Position numbers and translations under genes: made by a program. This document shows positions 48,787-60,300 of a stretch of 64,000 nt of DNA, in pieces. The stretch's first letter is position 1; the number at the start of each line of letters is the position of its first letter. The notes under the pieces were generated by a model that was not told the origin of the DNA, searched no databases, and saw only the letters and a program-made list of their open reading frames with translations. Source of the stretch: Eremothecium cymbalariae DBVPG#7215. Taxonomy: Eukaryota; Ascomycota; Saccharomycetes; Saccharomycetales; Saccharomycetaceae. The stretch lies in assembly GCF_000235365.1 (NCBI RefSeq), contig NC_016450.1, positions 1,302,001-1,366,000 of the forward strand, in the 5' to 3' direction.

Positions 48787-49671
48787 ATGAAGTTCAGTGC
48801 TTTAAGACGTTTCCAGAAGACTAGAGATCATTTGTCTATGATTAATGCACAAGCTGCATTTTCATCAGTTGTTAAAGGATCTAAATATACCCTTGAGTTC
48901 TCGAAATACCTTAAATTGGCCAATTCAGAAATTGGCTCGTACTTCCATGATGTTCCATTGGAATTAGACACCAATAGTAATACAGCAACCATGGTAGTTG
49001 AAGTGCCTCGGTGGTCAAACGGGAAATTTGAGATTTCAAAAGAATTGGATTTTAATCCTATAAAGCAGGATATGAAGAATGGGAAGCCTAGATTTGTCAA
49101 TAACATCTTTCCGTTCAAGGGCTATATAACTAATTATGGTGCCTTTCCTCAAACTTGGGAAGACCCAACTCACGAAAGTATACCAGGTCTGAAAGGCGAC
49201 AATGATCCTCTTGATTGCTGTGAGATCGGTTCAGGATTGTTGAACATGGGCGATATCAAGCGTGTCAAAATACTAGGGTCGCTGGCGTTAATTGATAGTG
49301 GTGAATTAGATTGGAAAGTGATTGTGATGAGCTTAGATGATCCAACCAGTAATGTGGTCAATAACCTAGATGATGTCGAACGGGTGTTCCCGCAATTACT
49401 ATCATCTATCAAAACGTGGTTCAGAGATTACAAAATTCCAACCGGCAAACCCGCTAACCAGTTTGCTTTTGGAGGGGAATATAAAGATATAAATGAAACT
49501 ATGAAAGTTATAGCTGACTGCCATGAATCTTGGAAACGATTGGTATCTGACAAAGTTGACTTCGAAAACCTCCCTAAAACAAGAAGAGCTGGCGAAAATT
49601 TCAGAATAGAAGAGTACATCAAACCAGATGCATCAATTCCTCCCGAAGTAAATAAATGGTATCATATATAA
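48787..49671 (+). CDS. PPA2: Mitochondrial inorganic pyrophosphatase
   Basis: Ppa2 (YMR267W) hydrolyses pyrophosphate in the mitochondrial matrix and is needed for mtDNA maintenance. The 294 residues (310 in yeast) have a basic presequence (MKFSALRRFQKTRDHL) and the family I pyrophosphatase fold. The signature DNDPLDCCEIG starts at about residue 138, with further metal ligands in ELDWKVI and DDPTSN. The E(x)8KxE-like start ISKELDFNPIKQD and KGYITNYGAFPQTWEDP are also present. The presequence distinguishes it from cytosolic Ipp1. Confidence 0.95.
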   Translation: MKFSALRRFQKTRDHLSMINAQAAFSSVVKGSKYTLEFSKYLKLANSEIGSYFHDVPLELDTNSNTATMVVEVPRWSNGKFEISKELDFNPIKQDMKNGKPRFVNNIFPFKGYITNYGAFPQTWEDPTHESIPGLKGDNDPLDCCEIGSGLLNMGDIKRVKILGSLALIDSGELDWKVIVMSLDDPTSNVVNNLDDVERVFPQLLSSIKTWFRDYKIPTGKPANQFAFGGEYKDINETMKVIADCHESWKRLVSDKVDFENLPKTRRAGENFRIEEYIKPDASIPPEVNKWYHI

Positions 49672-49811
49672 TGCTTCTATGACTATGTAATTTTATCAAC
49701 AGCTATTTATATGATCTTTGCATTTGGAAAACTGGTCATGTGACCATATCGACAAAGACGAAAATTTTCGAATTTTCACGTCAAGCTCATTTGTTTATAC
49801 TGCTGTTCCCA

Positions 49812-49869
49812 ATATATATATATATATATATATATACATACATATATATTTACATACATATGTATGTAT
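49812..49869. repeat. TA-rich microsatellite tract upstream of NUP188
   Basis: An AT repeat (49812-49836) merges into TACATA/CATATATA units and an 18-bp perfect palindrome (TACATACATATGTATGTA, about 49851-49868). It lies between PPA2 and NUP188, about 80-140 bp before the NUP188 ATG, where it may act as a TATA-type or nucleosome-excluding promoter element. Confidence 0.85.
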
Positions 49870-49948
49870 GTTCCCATATATATATAAAAGGGTTTTATTA
49901 AGTTGGCATACACCCATTGGTTTTATTTTTCATCAATCTTAAGTAGTT

Positions 49949-52900
49949 ATGAAATCTACAACTACAATCATCAATCAAGATATCTATCTTACTTTTACTT
50001 CTGTTTATGGGTTCATTCGCTCTGCAAATAAACATGATAGAACCAATGACAATGAATCTACCTGGGAGTCAATTGCTCAATTTTTGATCCAAAACCAGTC
50101 GCTTTTAGTTGATGTTTCCAAGTTCACCGTACAACCTGTTGGTACAACTCTTACCAGAGATTTCAATCTAAGAGGCTCTAACTATACAGTTTCGCAGGAA
50201 GATGTTGATGAGGCAAATAAAATATCTGCAGAGATACAGGTTAATTCTCATGAATGTTTAAGAATGATTGCACATTGTAATCAGCGGGTGAGAGTTCAAG
50301 AAAACAGACATGCCTTTTATGCTCAGCAGATTTTACAAGAAAGGAACGCAGTATTGGACACTGTGCTCACATTAATGAACAATGATAACTTCCCTCATAT
50401 TGGTGAGAAATATTTACAATTATTCATTCAACAAAAATAAAAATGATCCAAAACTTAATACCGCTTTTATTAAAGATTTCTAATAACTTATGTCTGATTG
50501 AATCTTTATCAGATGATAATTTGATACTTCAGGTTAAGTTTTCTCACGACTTTAACTACATGTTGAACATATTAAGACTGCTTTCCATCCTGTGTCTAAA
50601 TACAGCTCTACCCCCTTCGGTAGTGGAAGAATGGTTTAAAATATTAGAGGAGACCAATTTTTTTACTGAAGTAATCAGTAAAAATCCGATCCCGATGGAA
50701 ACATCTCAGAAATTTCAATCTCTGGTGACTATTGTCACTATTTTAATGCTTGGGTTGGATACTGCACATAATACCATCAACATTGAAACTCCTTTCTTCA
50801 ATAGTGAATCAGTGTTTATCCTTATTAATGACATATTAACACGAATGCCAAACAATTCTGTTATATTATACTATTGGTCGTTTATTTTGTCTATGAAAGC
50901 ATATCTTTTAGAAGACTCTCCGGAGGAAAACGTTGAATTTGTTAATAATGTGTTTGGAACAACGCCAATAGCCAATTTAATTTCCAGTTTTACCGCTATT
51001 GCAGAATCAATGTATATTTTTTCATGTTTATGTGACCTTCACAAGTCTTTATCTGAAGAAGAGTTATATTCCGCGATATTGTGCTCGTTTTTAACACTTT
51101 CACTTAATTTTATAACTTTGAATGAAGAAACAACAAATGCCATTAAAACTATTCTGGTTGATACACCTGGGGGATTGGTGGAAACCTTCATAACTTGTCC
51201 TGAATTTGAGAAAAAGTTGTCGATATTAAGGGCCAAGTTACCTTTATTGCATGAATCTCTTATTCCTATGATTAATTTAACATCTGTCCATCCAGAGTTT
51301 GCCCATTTTGAATGGAAAGAGTTATCCACCTACGCTCAGAAATTAAAACTCAATGATATTGACTACGATCTCTCTGTAGATGAAGATAATCGTATTGAAT
51401 CAACAGATTTAATCATTTTGAAAAATGAAATAATGGTTAAACCGCCAATGGAACTTAAAAAAAATGTTTTGATGCCGATTTCCAAAGATACAAAAGGCCA
51501 AATTATACCTTCGGCATCATCTGCTGAGGATGTTGTCGTATTCTTATACAAATACAATGGTTGGTCATTATTAGGTAGGGTTTTACAGAATATCTGTGAA
51601 TATTATTGGGATAATTCGACAGATAATGAAAAAACGATAAAACAAAACTTAATGGTGGGGATCATTAACTTAATTTCTTCCACTGTTGATGCAGATACCC
51701 CATTAGAGAGATCTGCTGAAATAATAAAACATATTTCAGGTTATGTCATTGAGGAGGACATTTTGTCTCTTGTGTTTAGAACATGTGAGCAGTGCTTACA
51801 TGCAAGAGAAATTATTATTTTGGTTCCATGGTTGAAGTTTCTAACATCTTTAGTAACTAACTTTCCTCATATTGTTTGGTCACATTTATCTCGTTCAGTC
51901 TTGATTGATCGCCATGGGAAAGCTGGATTAGCTGTTACTATATTGGGGACTGTCGAATTTCCAAGTGGGGAATATGACTTTACTATTCAATTCATTAAGC
52001 TATCTGATCAGTTGGTCACAGAATCGTTACATTTCAATACAGGGTTTCCAGAGAGGATGAAAAAAGAAATATTAGGCAGAATTACCAAACACCTTATCCA
52101 TATTTATGAAAGCTATCAGTACTGGAAGTATGTTAATACAAATCAAAGGTTTGAAATCGGTGCTCTGCTTACCTCTTTATTCACTAAGATTATATACAGC
52201 ATTTATGGGATAGACTCGATTTCTAAACCAAGTGAAAAAATTACCAAAGTTCTTGAAGATGCCGCTTCTGCTATTGCGACAGTTTTCCTTGGTTCTGATT
52301 CTCCAGATATCAGGTCTGTAAATTCTCTCATAAATGTTTTAGTTTCGCCTACTTCTTTTGAGGCAACCGCATTTAATCATGGAATCTATGGTGTTAAGTA
52401 CAATGAGTTACTGCACAAATCTTTTGAATTTGCCAATATGTTGGTCTCTGTAAGAGCTTTGTTGCAGCTTCCACCATCAACTCTGGAAAGAAAAATGTAT
52501 GACAAGGCATCTGATTTTGTTAGAACTTACATTTACAAACAAAGTCTAAAAGTTGAAGTGATTAAGCTCTTCACGTACTTGGTTCGAGCCCCATGGCCAA
52601 ATGAACGCCCATCACTGCTAGCTCATTTAGGTAGCGGGCATTCCCAAATGTTGTTGGAACTTCTAACTTCTGATTTAGAAACCCCTATTCAAGATTACAA
52701 CGTTTTGAAGTACATATACAGTTTCTTTTCCTCCGTTATGGAAGGCAAACAAGATGGCTTATCGATCCTATTTTTAACTGGCCGAGTTGTTACATTTGAT
52801 GGAACCAAAAACGAAAATGCAACAGTCGAAAATAAATCCATCCTAACTATATTAAAGAAAAATGCCTTAAATCTGGATCGCCTGCCGGAGGATGTTGGCT

Positions 52901-54822
52901 CACATTTGTTAGATGCAATTTCCTATGCATTTAATTCTTGGACTTCAGCTAGGAACTACGACGCAGATAAAGACTTTATTACAGCATTAGTCAAGCGTTT
53001 AGAAGCATTTGAGCCTACTGTAGAAGATGGAATAAAAACAATCGAACAAGCGACAAAATTGGCAAGTAAGTACAAATTAATTTCAAGGATAGCTGAAATT
53101 TGTGCATTATATCTGTTCACATCAGCGGGTACAAATTCCCCAATATTTGAGTTGTTGAATAGGAAAGACCTAGCAAAAATTGTCAATCCCTTATTTCAGG
53201 TTGATGGGTATAATAAGGATCTTCATAAGGACATTACTATAAACTTTGAAAGAAAGTGGCCAGGTTTGAAGCTTTCAAAGTTTGCCCTCTCTTCCTTATT
53301 CAGGATCGGCAAGTCTTTTCAGACTAGCATATATGATATTCCTTTGATGGATCAATTTTTTGGTAATGATGAATATTGGTTTGGATCAGAAAACGTTGCT
53401 GGTTTTAGGAACCAAGTTATTGAGGCTTCTATCAACCTGCAATATGTCACTTACCAGATATCTGCTGCTAAATCGTGGGGCGCCCTATTGACATCGTTTG
53501 TTAAGAAAACGCCTATGCCATTACAAGATACATTTATTAATGTTGTCCTTCACCTCTTGACTATCAATATTGAGAAAGGTATAGATTCATCATTATTTGT
53601 TGAGGTATACCTGGAAAGGATGGAATTGTGTTTCTATTTGCTGTATTCATTTATGAAGACTTCCAAGAATGTTCCAGAAAACAAGTTGGTAGATATTCTG
53701 TTGAAACTGATGGACATGCTAAAATCACCAGAGGTTGGGTTCATGGACAATATTGCACATTCTAGGAGAAGTGCTTATTATAGGCCCCTTTTGCGTTCCA
53801 TTTTAATAGCATTATATCTGGTAAAGACTGAGACATATTTCGTGGAATTGATCTCCAATGAATTGTTGGATTTTTTTGAAGTGATTTTTTGTAAAGGTAT
53901 TAACTTAATCCTGTCAGAAATACTATCCGAAATTAATTCAACTTCATCTTATGGTAATAACGTTACTATTACTAATGTAACAGATAAGATACAGGATTTG
54001 TTGTTACTATTGTCATTATTCACCAGTATCAAGAAGTTAAAACCTCCAGGTAGTTTTATGCAGGCTTTGGCATCGTCTTTGGATGAAATGGACACTCTGA
54101 AAGCTGTTTTAAATTTGTATTCAAGCTCTCATTTGTTCAAGATTAATGAGGAACCCATTATTGCCTACGTAACTTTAACCGTTTTGTGTGAATTATGCTC
54201 AGTTGATGATGTTGCGGAAAAATTAATTGTAAATGGATTATTTTCTGTCATGTTGGAAAGCCCTCTATCAATCATGATACAAAATGGTGGAATAAAGCCA
54301 GAATCTCACCCAAGGATCCATGGTATCTGGTGTAATGGTTTATTGTCAATTATTTTACAACTCTTAAGTCAATTTGGTTCAAAGGTACTTCCTGAATGTT
54401 GTCTATTCGTTTCTTACTTTAACAAGCAATTGAGTACTGCCATCTATAGTTGGTCAGATAATTCGTTGGCTATATCCAATTCAATTATTCAAGAAACTTC
54501 TCAGATAATAATGTTGCAAAAAATGTTTAGCAGTCTTGAATATCAAAAATATTTGGCCAATTCTAGTGTGAAAACAAAATTAATAAATGACGTTGAAGTG
54601 ATTGAAGTAGTTCCTGGACTAGATACTGACATGGAAAAAAGGGAATTGTACAGGTCTTTTACTCATCTATTAACGCATCCAAAGTATCTCAATTCTAGAA
54701 TTGTTCCAACCACTCTAGAGGAGCAAAGATTACTGGACGATGAGGAAACTAGGGCATCATTTGTGAAGAATACAACTGAAGAAATAAAAAGATTACAAGA
54801 ATCTTTATTCTCAGAATTTTGA
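49949..54822 (+). CDS. NUP188: Nucleoporin Nup188, interrupted by a frameshift near codon 163
   Basis: Nup188 (YML103C, 1655 residues) is an inner-ring scaffold nucleoporin built from alpha-helical repeats. Frame 1 (49949-50440) gives the N-terminal 163 residues (LTFTSVYGFIRS, QFLIQNQSLLVD, matching yeast LTFTHVANF and QFLKANKTNLIE). Frame 2 (50443-54822) gives 1459 residues to the conserved end KYLNSRIVPTTLEEQRLLDDEE. Frame 1 ends CAA CAA AAA TAA; one extra A in the five-A run, or a -1 shift, would join both frames to about 1624 residues. The second ATG lies two bases after the TAA, so reinitiation would give an N-truncated protein. No splice signals occur at the break. Sequencing error, a strain mutation or a translational event are all possible. 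Confidence 0.85.
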
Positions 54823-54908
54823 TGGGCAGTTTTATGTAACATGTGTACACTATGTAAAAGGTTCTAAGAACCATCATTTCTAATATAGTATAAGAATCTT
54901 GAACAAGC

Positions 54909-56201
54909 CTAATCATTTTGCAACAGCAACTTCCGGAAATCCTCGTTGTTCATTTTCTTATCATTTGATGTTTCAATTGAAGGTCTAGGCTGCGTTTGTA
55001 TGATCGGCCTCGTCTTTCTAGTAGAATCATTTATGGAAGGATAATGTCTGCTTAATTCTTTGATTGTGCCACATTTCAGCGTCCTACTTGCATATTTACA
55101 CCCGTTCAAGGCCAGAATCAATTTTGCTGCAATTTTTTCATCATTAAGCAAGATCAATGCACCTTCATGATCTGTAACCAAAAATATATCCTTTATCATC
55201 TCATTTTGAAGAAACGACGCATGATCCTTTATAATTCTCTGTATTTGGGACTTGGAAACCTTGTCTGAGAACGGAAACAAACTGATAACATTATCTTTTG
55301 AACTTTTGGAATTTAATAATTGCTTCACCCTTTTCCTCTCTAAATATGCCTTTCTATCAGCAATTGAAACGATAATATTTGTGCCCTCAAATTCGGTATT
55401 ATTCAAGGATACAGCGGCGCTTGCAGCCTTATCCGTTTCGTACATTATAAATGCAAACCCTTTTTTATGGTTTGCAAACTCGTTATGATTAGCTGACGGT
55501 ATATTTATGCTTTCTATCGTCCCAAATTGAGTAAATAGTGCTCTTAATTTGTCGGCAGTCACCCGCTCACTATCCAGTTGAGAGATATATATCTCTCTTC
55601 TTTCCCGGGTGCCAGCATCCGTTCTAAAGTCTTTTTCAAGTGGATTAGATTTCTTTATAACTATTTTAAACCCCTCTATAACCTTACCATTTAATTCTTC
55701 CGCTATTTCTGTAGCATGCTCCTGGGAATCCATATCTGCATAAGCAAATCTTCTATCTGAATTGAACCGCAATGACGGTAATCTTACATTCAAACAGCAA
55801 CCTTCAAAACTATTCAACAAATTCCTCAAATCAGTTACATTGTAATATGGGGGGAAATTGGTTATCCAAAGCGTCATATTCTCTAAATGTTCCACAGTTA
55901 TTTCATGGCTACCAATTAATTTAAAAGTTTTGGTAAGCGCACTTAACACACCATCATAACTGTTAAATTCAACTCTGCCAAGTTTAGACTTCCCGTCTTT
56001 AGCTAGAACAACATCGACCTGCTTGATAATACCACATGCCTGGAAGTACTTCCGTACCTTGTTATTATTGTAACTCTTTGGTAGGTTGCGAACAATAATG
56101 GTCGTAAATTCTCTACGGTTAGTAGTCACCGTATTCTGCTTCTTCCCAAACTGATTCTCCTCCTCTTTAACGTCCTCTAAATCTCTCTTTCCTACCTGCA
56201 T
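54909..56201 (-). CDS. PRP24: U6 snRNP protein Prp24
   Basis: Prp24 (YMR268C) remodels U6 snRNA and anneals U4 to U6. The 430 residues (444 in yeast) contain four RRM domains. RRM1 runs from about 34 (TTIIVRNLPKSYNNNKVRKYF with GRVEFNSYDGVLSAL). RRM2 follows from about 112 (TLWITNFPPYYNVTDLRNLL with RRFAYADMDS). RRM3 starts about 203 (REIYISQLDSERVTADKLRALF with KGFAFIMYE). The occluded RRM4 follows (VISLFPFSDKVSKSQIQRII). The C-terminal SNFFL-like box NNEDFRKLLL, which binds the Lsm ring, is intact. The start is the ATG at 56201 (MQVGKRDLED); the frame extends upstream without an ATG. Confidence 0.95.
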   Translation of the reverse strand: MQVGKRDLEDVKEEENQFGKKQNTVTTNRREFTTIIVRNLPKSYNNNKVRKYFQACGIIKQVDVVLAKDGKSKLGRVEFNSYDGVLSALTKTFKLIGSHEITVEHLENMTLWITNFPPYYNVTDLRNLLNSFEGCCLNVRLPSLRFNSDRRFAYADMDSQEHATEIAEELNGKVIEGFKIVIKKSNPLEKDFRTDAGTRERREIYISQLDSERVTADKLRALFTQFGTIESINIPSANHNEFANHKKGFAFIMYETDKAASAAVSLNNTEFEGTNIIVSIADRKAYLERKRVKQLLNSKSSKDNVISLFPFSDKVSKSQIQRIIKDHASFLQNEMIKDIFLVTDHEGALILLNDEKIAAKLILALNGCKYASRTLKCGTIKELSRHYPSINDSTRKTRPIIQTQPRPSIETSNDKKMNNEDFRKLLLQND

Positions 56202-56610
56202 TACAGATCTCACTTGACAACGTACCGGCACAGATTAAGCATTAATGATTCAAAATATAGAGCTAACCTAGTTGACTTAATAATATAATATATATTTCGA
56301 TCGATGAGTTGCATAACCTGCCATGGAGTTCGAAAAGAAAACAAGCGTATCACGTGATTTAACAGTTTGCTGTAGGAATACGAATAATAGCTAAACTACG
56401 AATAAAATACCTGTAAGCCTAACCACTCTTCTTATACAGTCATCATAAGCTTCAATTGAAGCTACTTGTGCACTTTACCACACTTTTAGATTCTCTCAAG
56501 TAGCATAACTAACCAAAATATTAAAAAAAATTTGCTAGTGAAAAATCGAAGAGATGAGCTTTCATCACTGCTTATGAGACATCATGGTAATGACAACTTA
56601 ATACAGGAGA
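56202..56610. other. PRP24/TMA23 divergent promoter
   Basis: The interval contains an E-box CACGTG at 56351-56356 (in ATCACGTGAT) and a PAC/RRPE pair close to TMA23, listed separately. No gene is supported. Confidence 0.6.
56523..56560 (+). promoter_or_regulatory. RRPE + PAC motif pair upstream of TMA23
   Basis: An A/T block AAAAAAAATTT (56523-56533), similar to the RRPE element, is followed by GATGAGCT (56553-56560), the PAC core. The pair is the hallmark of yeast ribosome-biogenesis promoters and lies 50-90 bp before the ATG of the nucleolar gene TMA23. Binding by Stb3 and Dot6/Tod6 is inferred from the motifs. Confidence 0.65.
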
Positions 56611-57180
56611 ATGGATAGCAAAGAGTACCTGAAATCTTATGGATGGAACGAAGGAGAAGCTTTGAGTAAGGGCGGTCTAAAAAAACCTATATTAGTTAAA
56701 CACAAAAGAGACAAGAAAGGTTTAGGCGGTGCACCAGGGCACGATGACGGCGAAGCTTGGTGGGAAAGATTGTTTGATGGGCAGCTTAAAAGCCTAGATG
56801 TTTCAAGTAGCGTATCAAGTGGTATTATTTTCAAACATAACGAAGCTGTTACTTCTGCAGTTTCGAAAAATGCATCCCCATTATATAGATGGTTCGTGAG
56901 AGGTGAAGGATTAAAAGGTACCATCAGCACAGAATGTACAAATAGCAATCCTGCAGTAATAGCTGTGACCAAACTGAGATCGAGCAAAAGAGAACTAGCT
57001 GATGCTTATTCTGATGATGATAGAAATATCAAGAAACGTAAGAAATTAAATAGATCGACAAGGGAAAAATCGAAAAAGGAGATGAAGGAGATGAAGAAGG
57101 AGATGAAGAAGGAGATGAAGAAGGAGCTGAAGAAGAAGGATAAAAAGGATAAGAAGGATAAGAAGAAGGATAAGAAGTAA
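56611..57180 (+). CDS. TMA23: Nucleolar ribosome-biogenesis protein Tma23
   Basis: Tma23 (YMR269W) is a nucleolar factor implicated in small-subunit biogenesis. The 189 residues start with the G-patch-like region MDSKEYLKSYGWNEGEALSK, then ILVKHKRDKKGLG and GEAWWERLFDGQLKSL, nearly identical to the yeast protein. ASPLYRWFVRGEGLKGTIS and a long lysine-rich tail (from about 140) of KKE, KKD and EMK repeats follow. The tail is encoded by short direct repeats such as AAGGAGATGAAG (57076-57177) and is likely to vary in length. Promoter motifs support the functional call. Confidence 0.94.
   Translation: MDSKEYLKSYGWNEGEALSKGGLKKPILVKHKRDKKGLGGAPGHDDGEAWWERLFDGQLKSLDVSSSVSSGIIFKHNEAVTSAVSKNASPLYRWFVRGEGLKGTISTECTNSNPAVIAVTKLRSSKRELADAYSDDDRNIKKRKKLNRSTREKSKKEMKEMKKEMKKEMKKELKKKDKKDKKDKKKDKK
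57076..57177 (+). repeat. TMA23: Purine-rich tandem repeats encoding the TMA23 Lys tail
   Basis: The last third of TMA23 consists of near-identical 9-12 bp units (AAGGAGATGAAG, then AAGGATAAG). They code a K/E/D/M tail with no T or C on the + strand beyond the ATG-type T. This pattern marks repeat-expansion-prone coding DNA. Confidence 0.85.
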
Positions 57181-57355
57181 TTCTAACACAATTTCATGTC
57201 ATATTCCCCCTACCTAGCTCGTCAAAGTTGGAGGTACTATTTTCTTTTTGTAGCTTTACATAAGTTCTTTTAAAGAGAACTAACTCATCGTATTTGATAA
57301 GAGTCAACTTTTCATGTGATCCCGAAATAACGGATATAAACAGAGATCTACAAAC

Positions 57356-60300
57356 ATGACTATAATGCATGATGGTAAGCAGGAATCACAAATGACAAAG
57401 CATTCACAGAATACATATCAAATGGGGGTTAATATTAACACAACGAACATATTAATTGTGTTGCTGCTTCTCTTTTTAGGCCTAAAAAATTATACTCTTG
57501 CGCTATGTGTTTTGGTAGTTTGGAAGTTTATGTTATTATTAAGACATGAATCAAAAGTTGTGAATCCTCCGAATCCGTCGACTTTACCGTACGCATTTGG
57601 TATTGAACATTCACAAGGTTCAACCATAAGTAAACCATTCGCAGAATACCCAAAAATATCTGAGGAGGTAGAGACGATCATTGGAAATACTATTAGAGAT
57701 TTTGTTACTCCATGGTACCAGCAAATCAGTACCAACTCAGCATTCACTGAGGAACTTCGGATGGTTCTTTATGAGTTAGTCAGGGATATGAAGAACCGGC
57801 TAGATAACATAGACCTTGCGGACTTGCTTGTTCTGAAGCTGTTACCATTAATAACAAAACACTTTAATGCATTTACTTTAGCATACGAGATTGTATCTGG
57901 AGACGTTATAGCGGGTGCAGTTAATGAAGATAGCAAGAGCTTTAGTCTGGCGGTTGCAGTGGAATTTACTAAAAACTATAAAAGGCATCAAGCTCTTACA
58001 GGCAATTTAAAACTTGCCTCTAGTGACATTCAGAAATACTTAATAGAAAAGTCAAAGTTGATTACTGCAAATGTTCTTAATGGTCGCGAACTCTCTTCAC
58101 CGTTCACCAAAATTTTAAGTCGTGAAATACTATCCAATTGTGTTTTACATCCGTTTGTATTGAAGCTTTCTTCTTCTGATTTTTGGAACATTAAGTTAGT
58201 AGAGATATCCAAAAAGGTATTAAAAGAGAGAACGCAAGTGCAGGAGTTAAGGAAGGCCCTTTCCAAGGAAATAGAAGATCCATATATATCAGGACCTCGT
58301 TCAGGTACCCGCGCCAATACTCCTACAAAATATAGTCTTAGTGTTGCATCTACAGGACAAGAATTTGAACAATTTTTAAAATACCTTAGTGGATTAAGCC
58401 AACAAGCTGACTTAAATTCTGAGAAATTTTTTATCTTGGCTAAACTATTGACTTTATCTAAAAATACCTATCTCTCAACAGCTGAATATGAATTTCAAAA
58501 AAGGCTTCAATTATCTTTGAATCTTGTCGAGAGCAGATTATCGTATATTGTGGGGGCAAATAACTCTATTGCGATCGAATTTAATGATACTCAATTATCT
58601 GGATTTGAATCACTTGTCAAATCCGTAGATATTCAAACTGTACTTGCTGATTCTGAGTATACGAAATATTTCCATGACTTTTTAGTCAGTTGTCACGGAC
58701 ATAAAGGATGCCTTGAATTCTGGTGTTTTGTTGAGGGTGTAAAAAACCCATTGGAGGACCCTACTAATGAGACTATGGCGATTAACTTGTCAGATAATGG
58801 TATTATGGATTTAAAAACTGCATATAATAATTTTTTGAAAGATGATAAGCCTTTGCACTCGTTTAGCAATGAATATATCCGAGATATATCTTACTTTGTG
58901 CAAACTTATGCAGAAGTTGACAAAATCACCAGGGCTAAGCTATATTTGCGCGCTAGGAAATGTTTGTTATTACTACAGGATGAGTGCTTTAAAAAGTTAG
59001 AGAATGTTTATTTCCCAAGATTCAAGGACTCGTCATTGTTTCTGAGAATGATCTCGTCTTCAGAATTCACAAGATCCAGTCTATTTGCAGATTATGTTAA
59101 TAATACTGCTGTGTCATGTAACAATAATTCTGGCGATACTAAGCTAAAGAAGGTCGGCATGATGGTTATAGGTGATATTGATAAGGCTTTAGACAATATA
59201 TTGAATGATGATGACCCTCAAGAAGCTGGTAGGAACTATGTTAAGAATAAAAGGTCACATTCTACTCTATTTGGGAATGCAGATCATGATGGTATTTTTG
59301 ATGATACTTTATTTGTCGATGACTCTATGAGCCAACATTGTGAATCTCATGAGGACATAAATAACAGTGAACATTCAGAACATTCAGATAATGACATACC
59401 TCATGAACTATTACGTTCTGATATTGTTGATGGAGATATTATGGACAGTAAAATTGAACTGCGGGATATTAAAGAGGAAATAGCTAAGTTAACCATCTCT
59501 ATCGATGAACTACAAAAACAGCTTGAATTATTAAAGCATTTAATTTTAAAAGCAGAATTAACGAATAACCAGTCTCAATTGAAGTTATTAAGGAAGTCTG
59601 AAAGAACTTTATCAAATGAATTGGAATATAAGGAATTGTTAAAACAACAGTATACTGTTCTAGAAAATGCGAATAGCTTGTTTGGTAAAACAAAAGTTTC
59701 CATAAAAACTTATATCTCGGAGTTATCTGCAGAGGATGGCAAGGAGGTTACGTATTATATTATTCGCGTTAATCATTTAAATGGAAGCCAGATAACCTCT
59801 TGGGAAATTCCTAGAAGATACAGTGAGTTTTACAAATTGAATATATACTTAAAGAAATCCTATGGCTCTTTAGTTAGCCATCTCCAGAAGAAGCATGTAT
59901 TTCCTCAAAAGGTTAAGATGTCATTAAAGTATCATGTTTCAAAGTCTTTATTGTATGGAGAAAGGCGTATGAAGTTAGAAAGTTATCTGCGTAGCTTACT
60001 ACTGTTAAGCGATGTCTGTCAAGACACAACATTTCGTAGGTTTCTAACGGATGTATCAAATACTTTCACAACAGATTACACAGATATTGAAACCAAAAGA
60101 AGCCGACTCAGCGAAACTTCGCTCTCGCAACTCAGTGAATCTAACGCAATCGTGAAACGTTATTCGGGGCTTGATTATCAAGTAACTACATTAGAAGAAG
60201 ATGAATTCACAAAGGAATCAAATTTCTACGAAGACGAAAGAAATTTTTATTCAGGGACATTCACAAAGCCCCGATCGTTCGTTAAGCCGATATGTGATTT

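Noticed and set aside
49949..50600. Intron as the cause of the NUP188 frame break
   Set aside because: No GTATGT donor, TACTAAC branch site or acceptor lies near the junction; both frames are coding right up to it.
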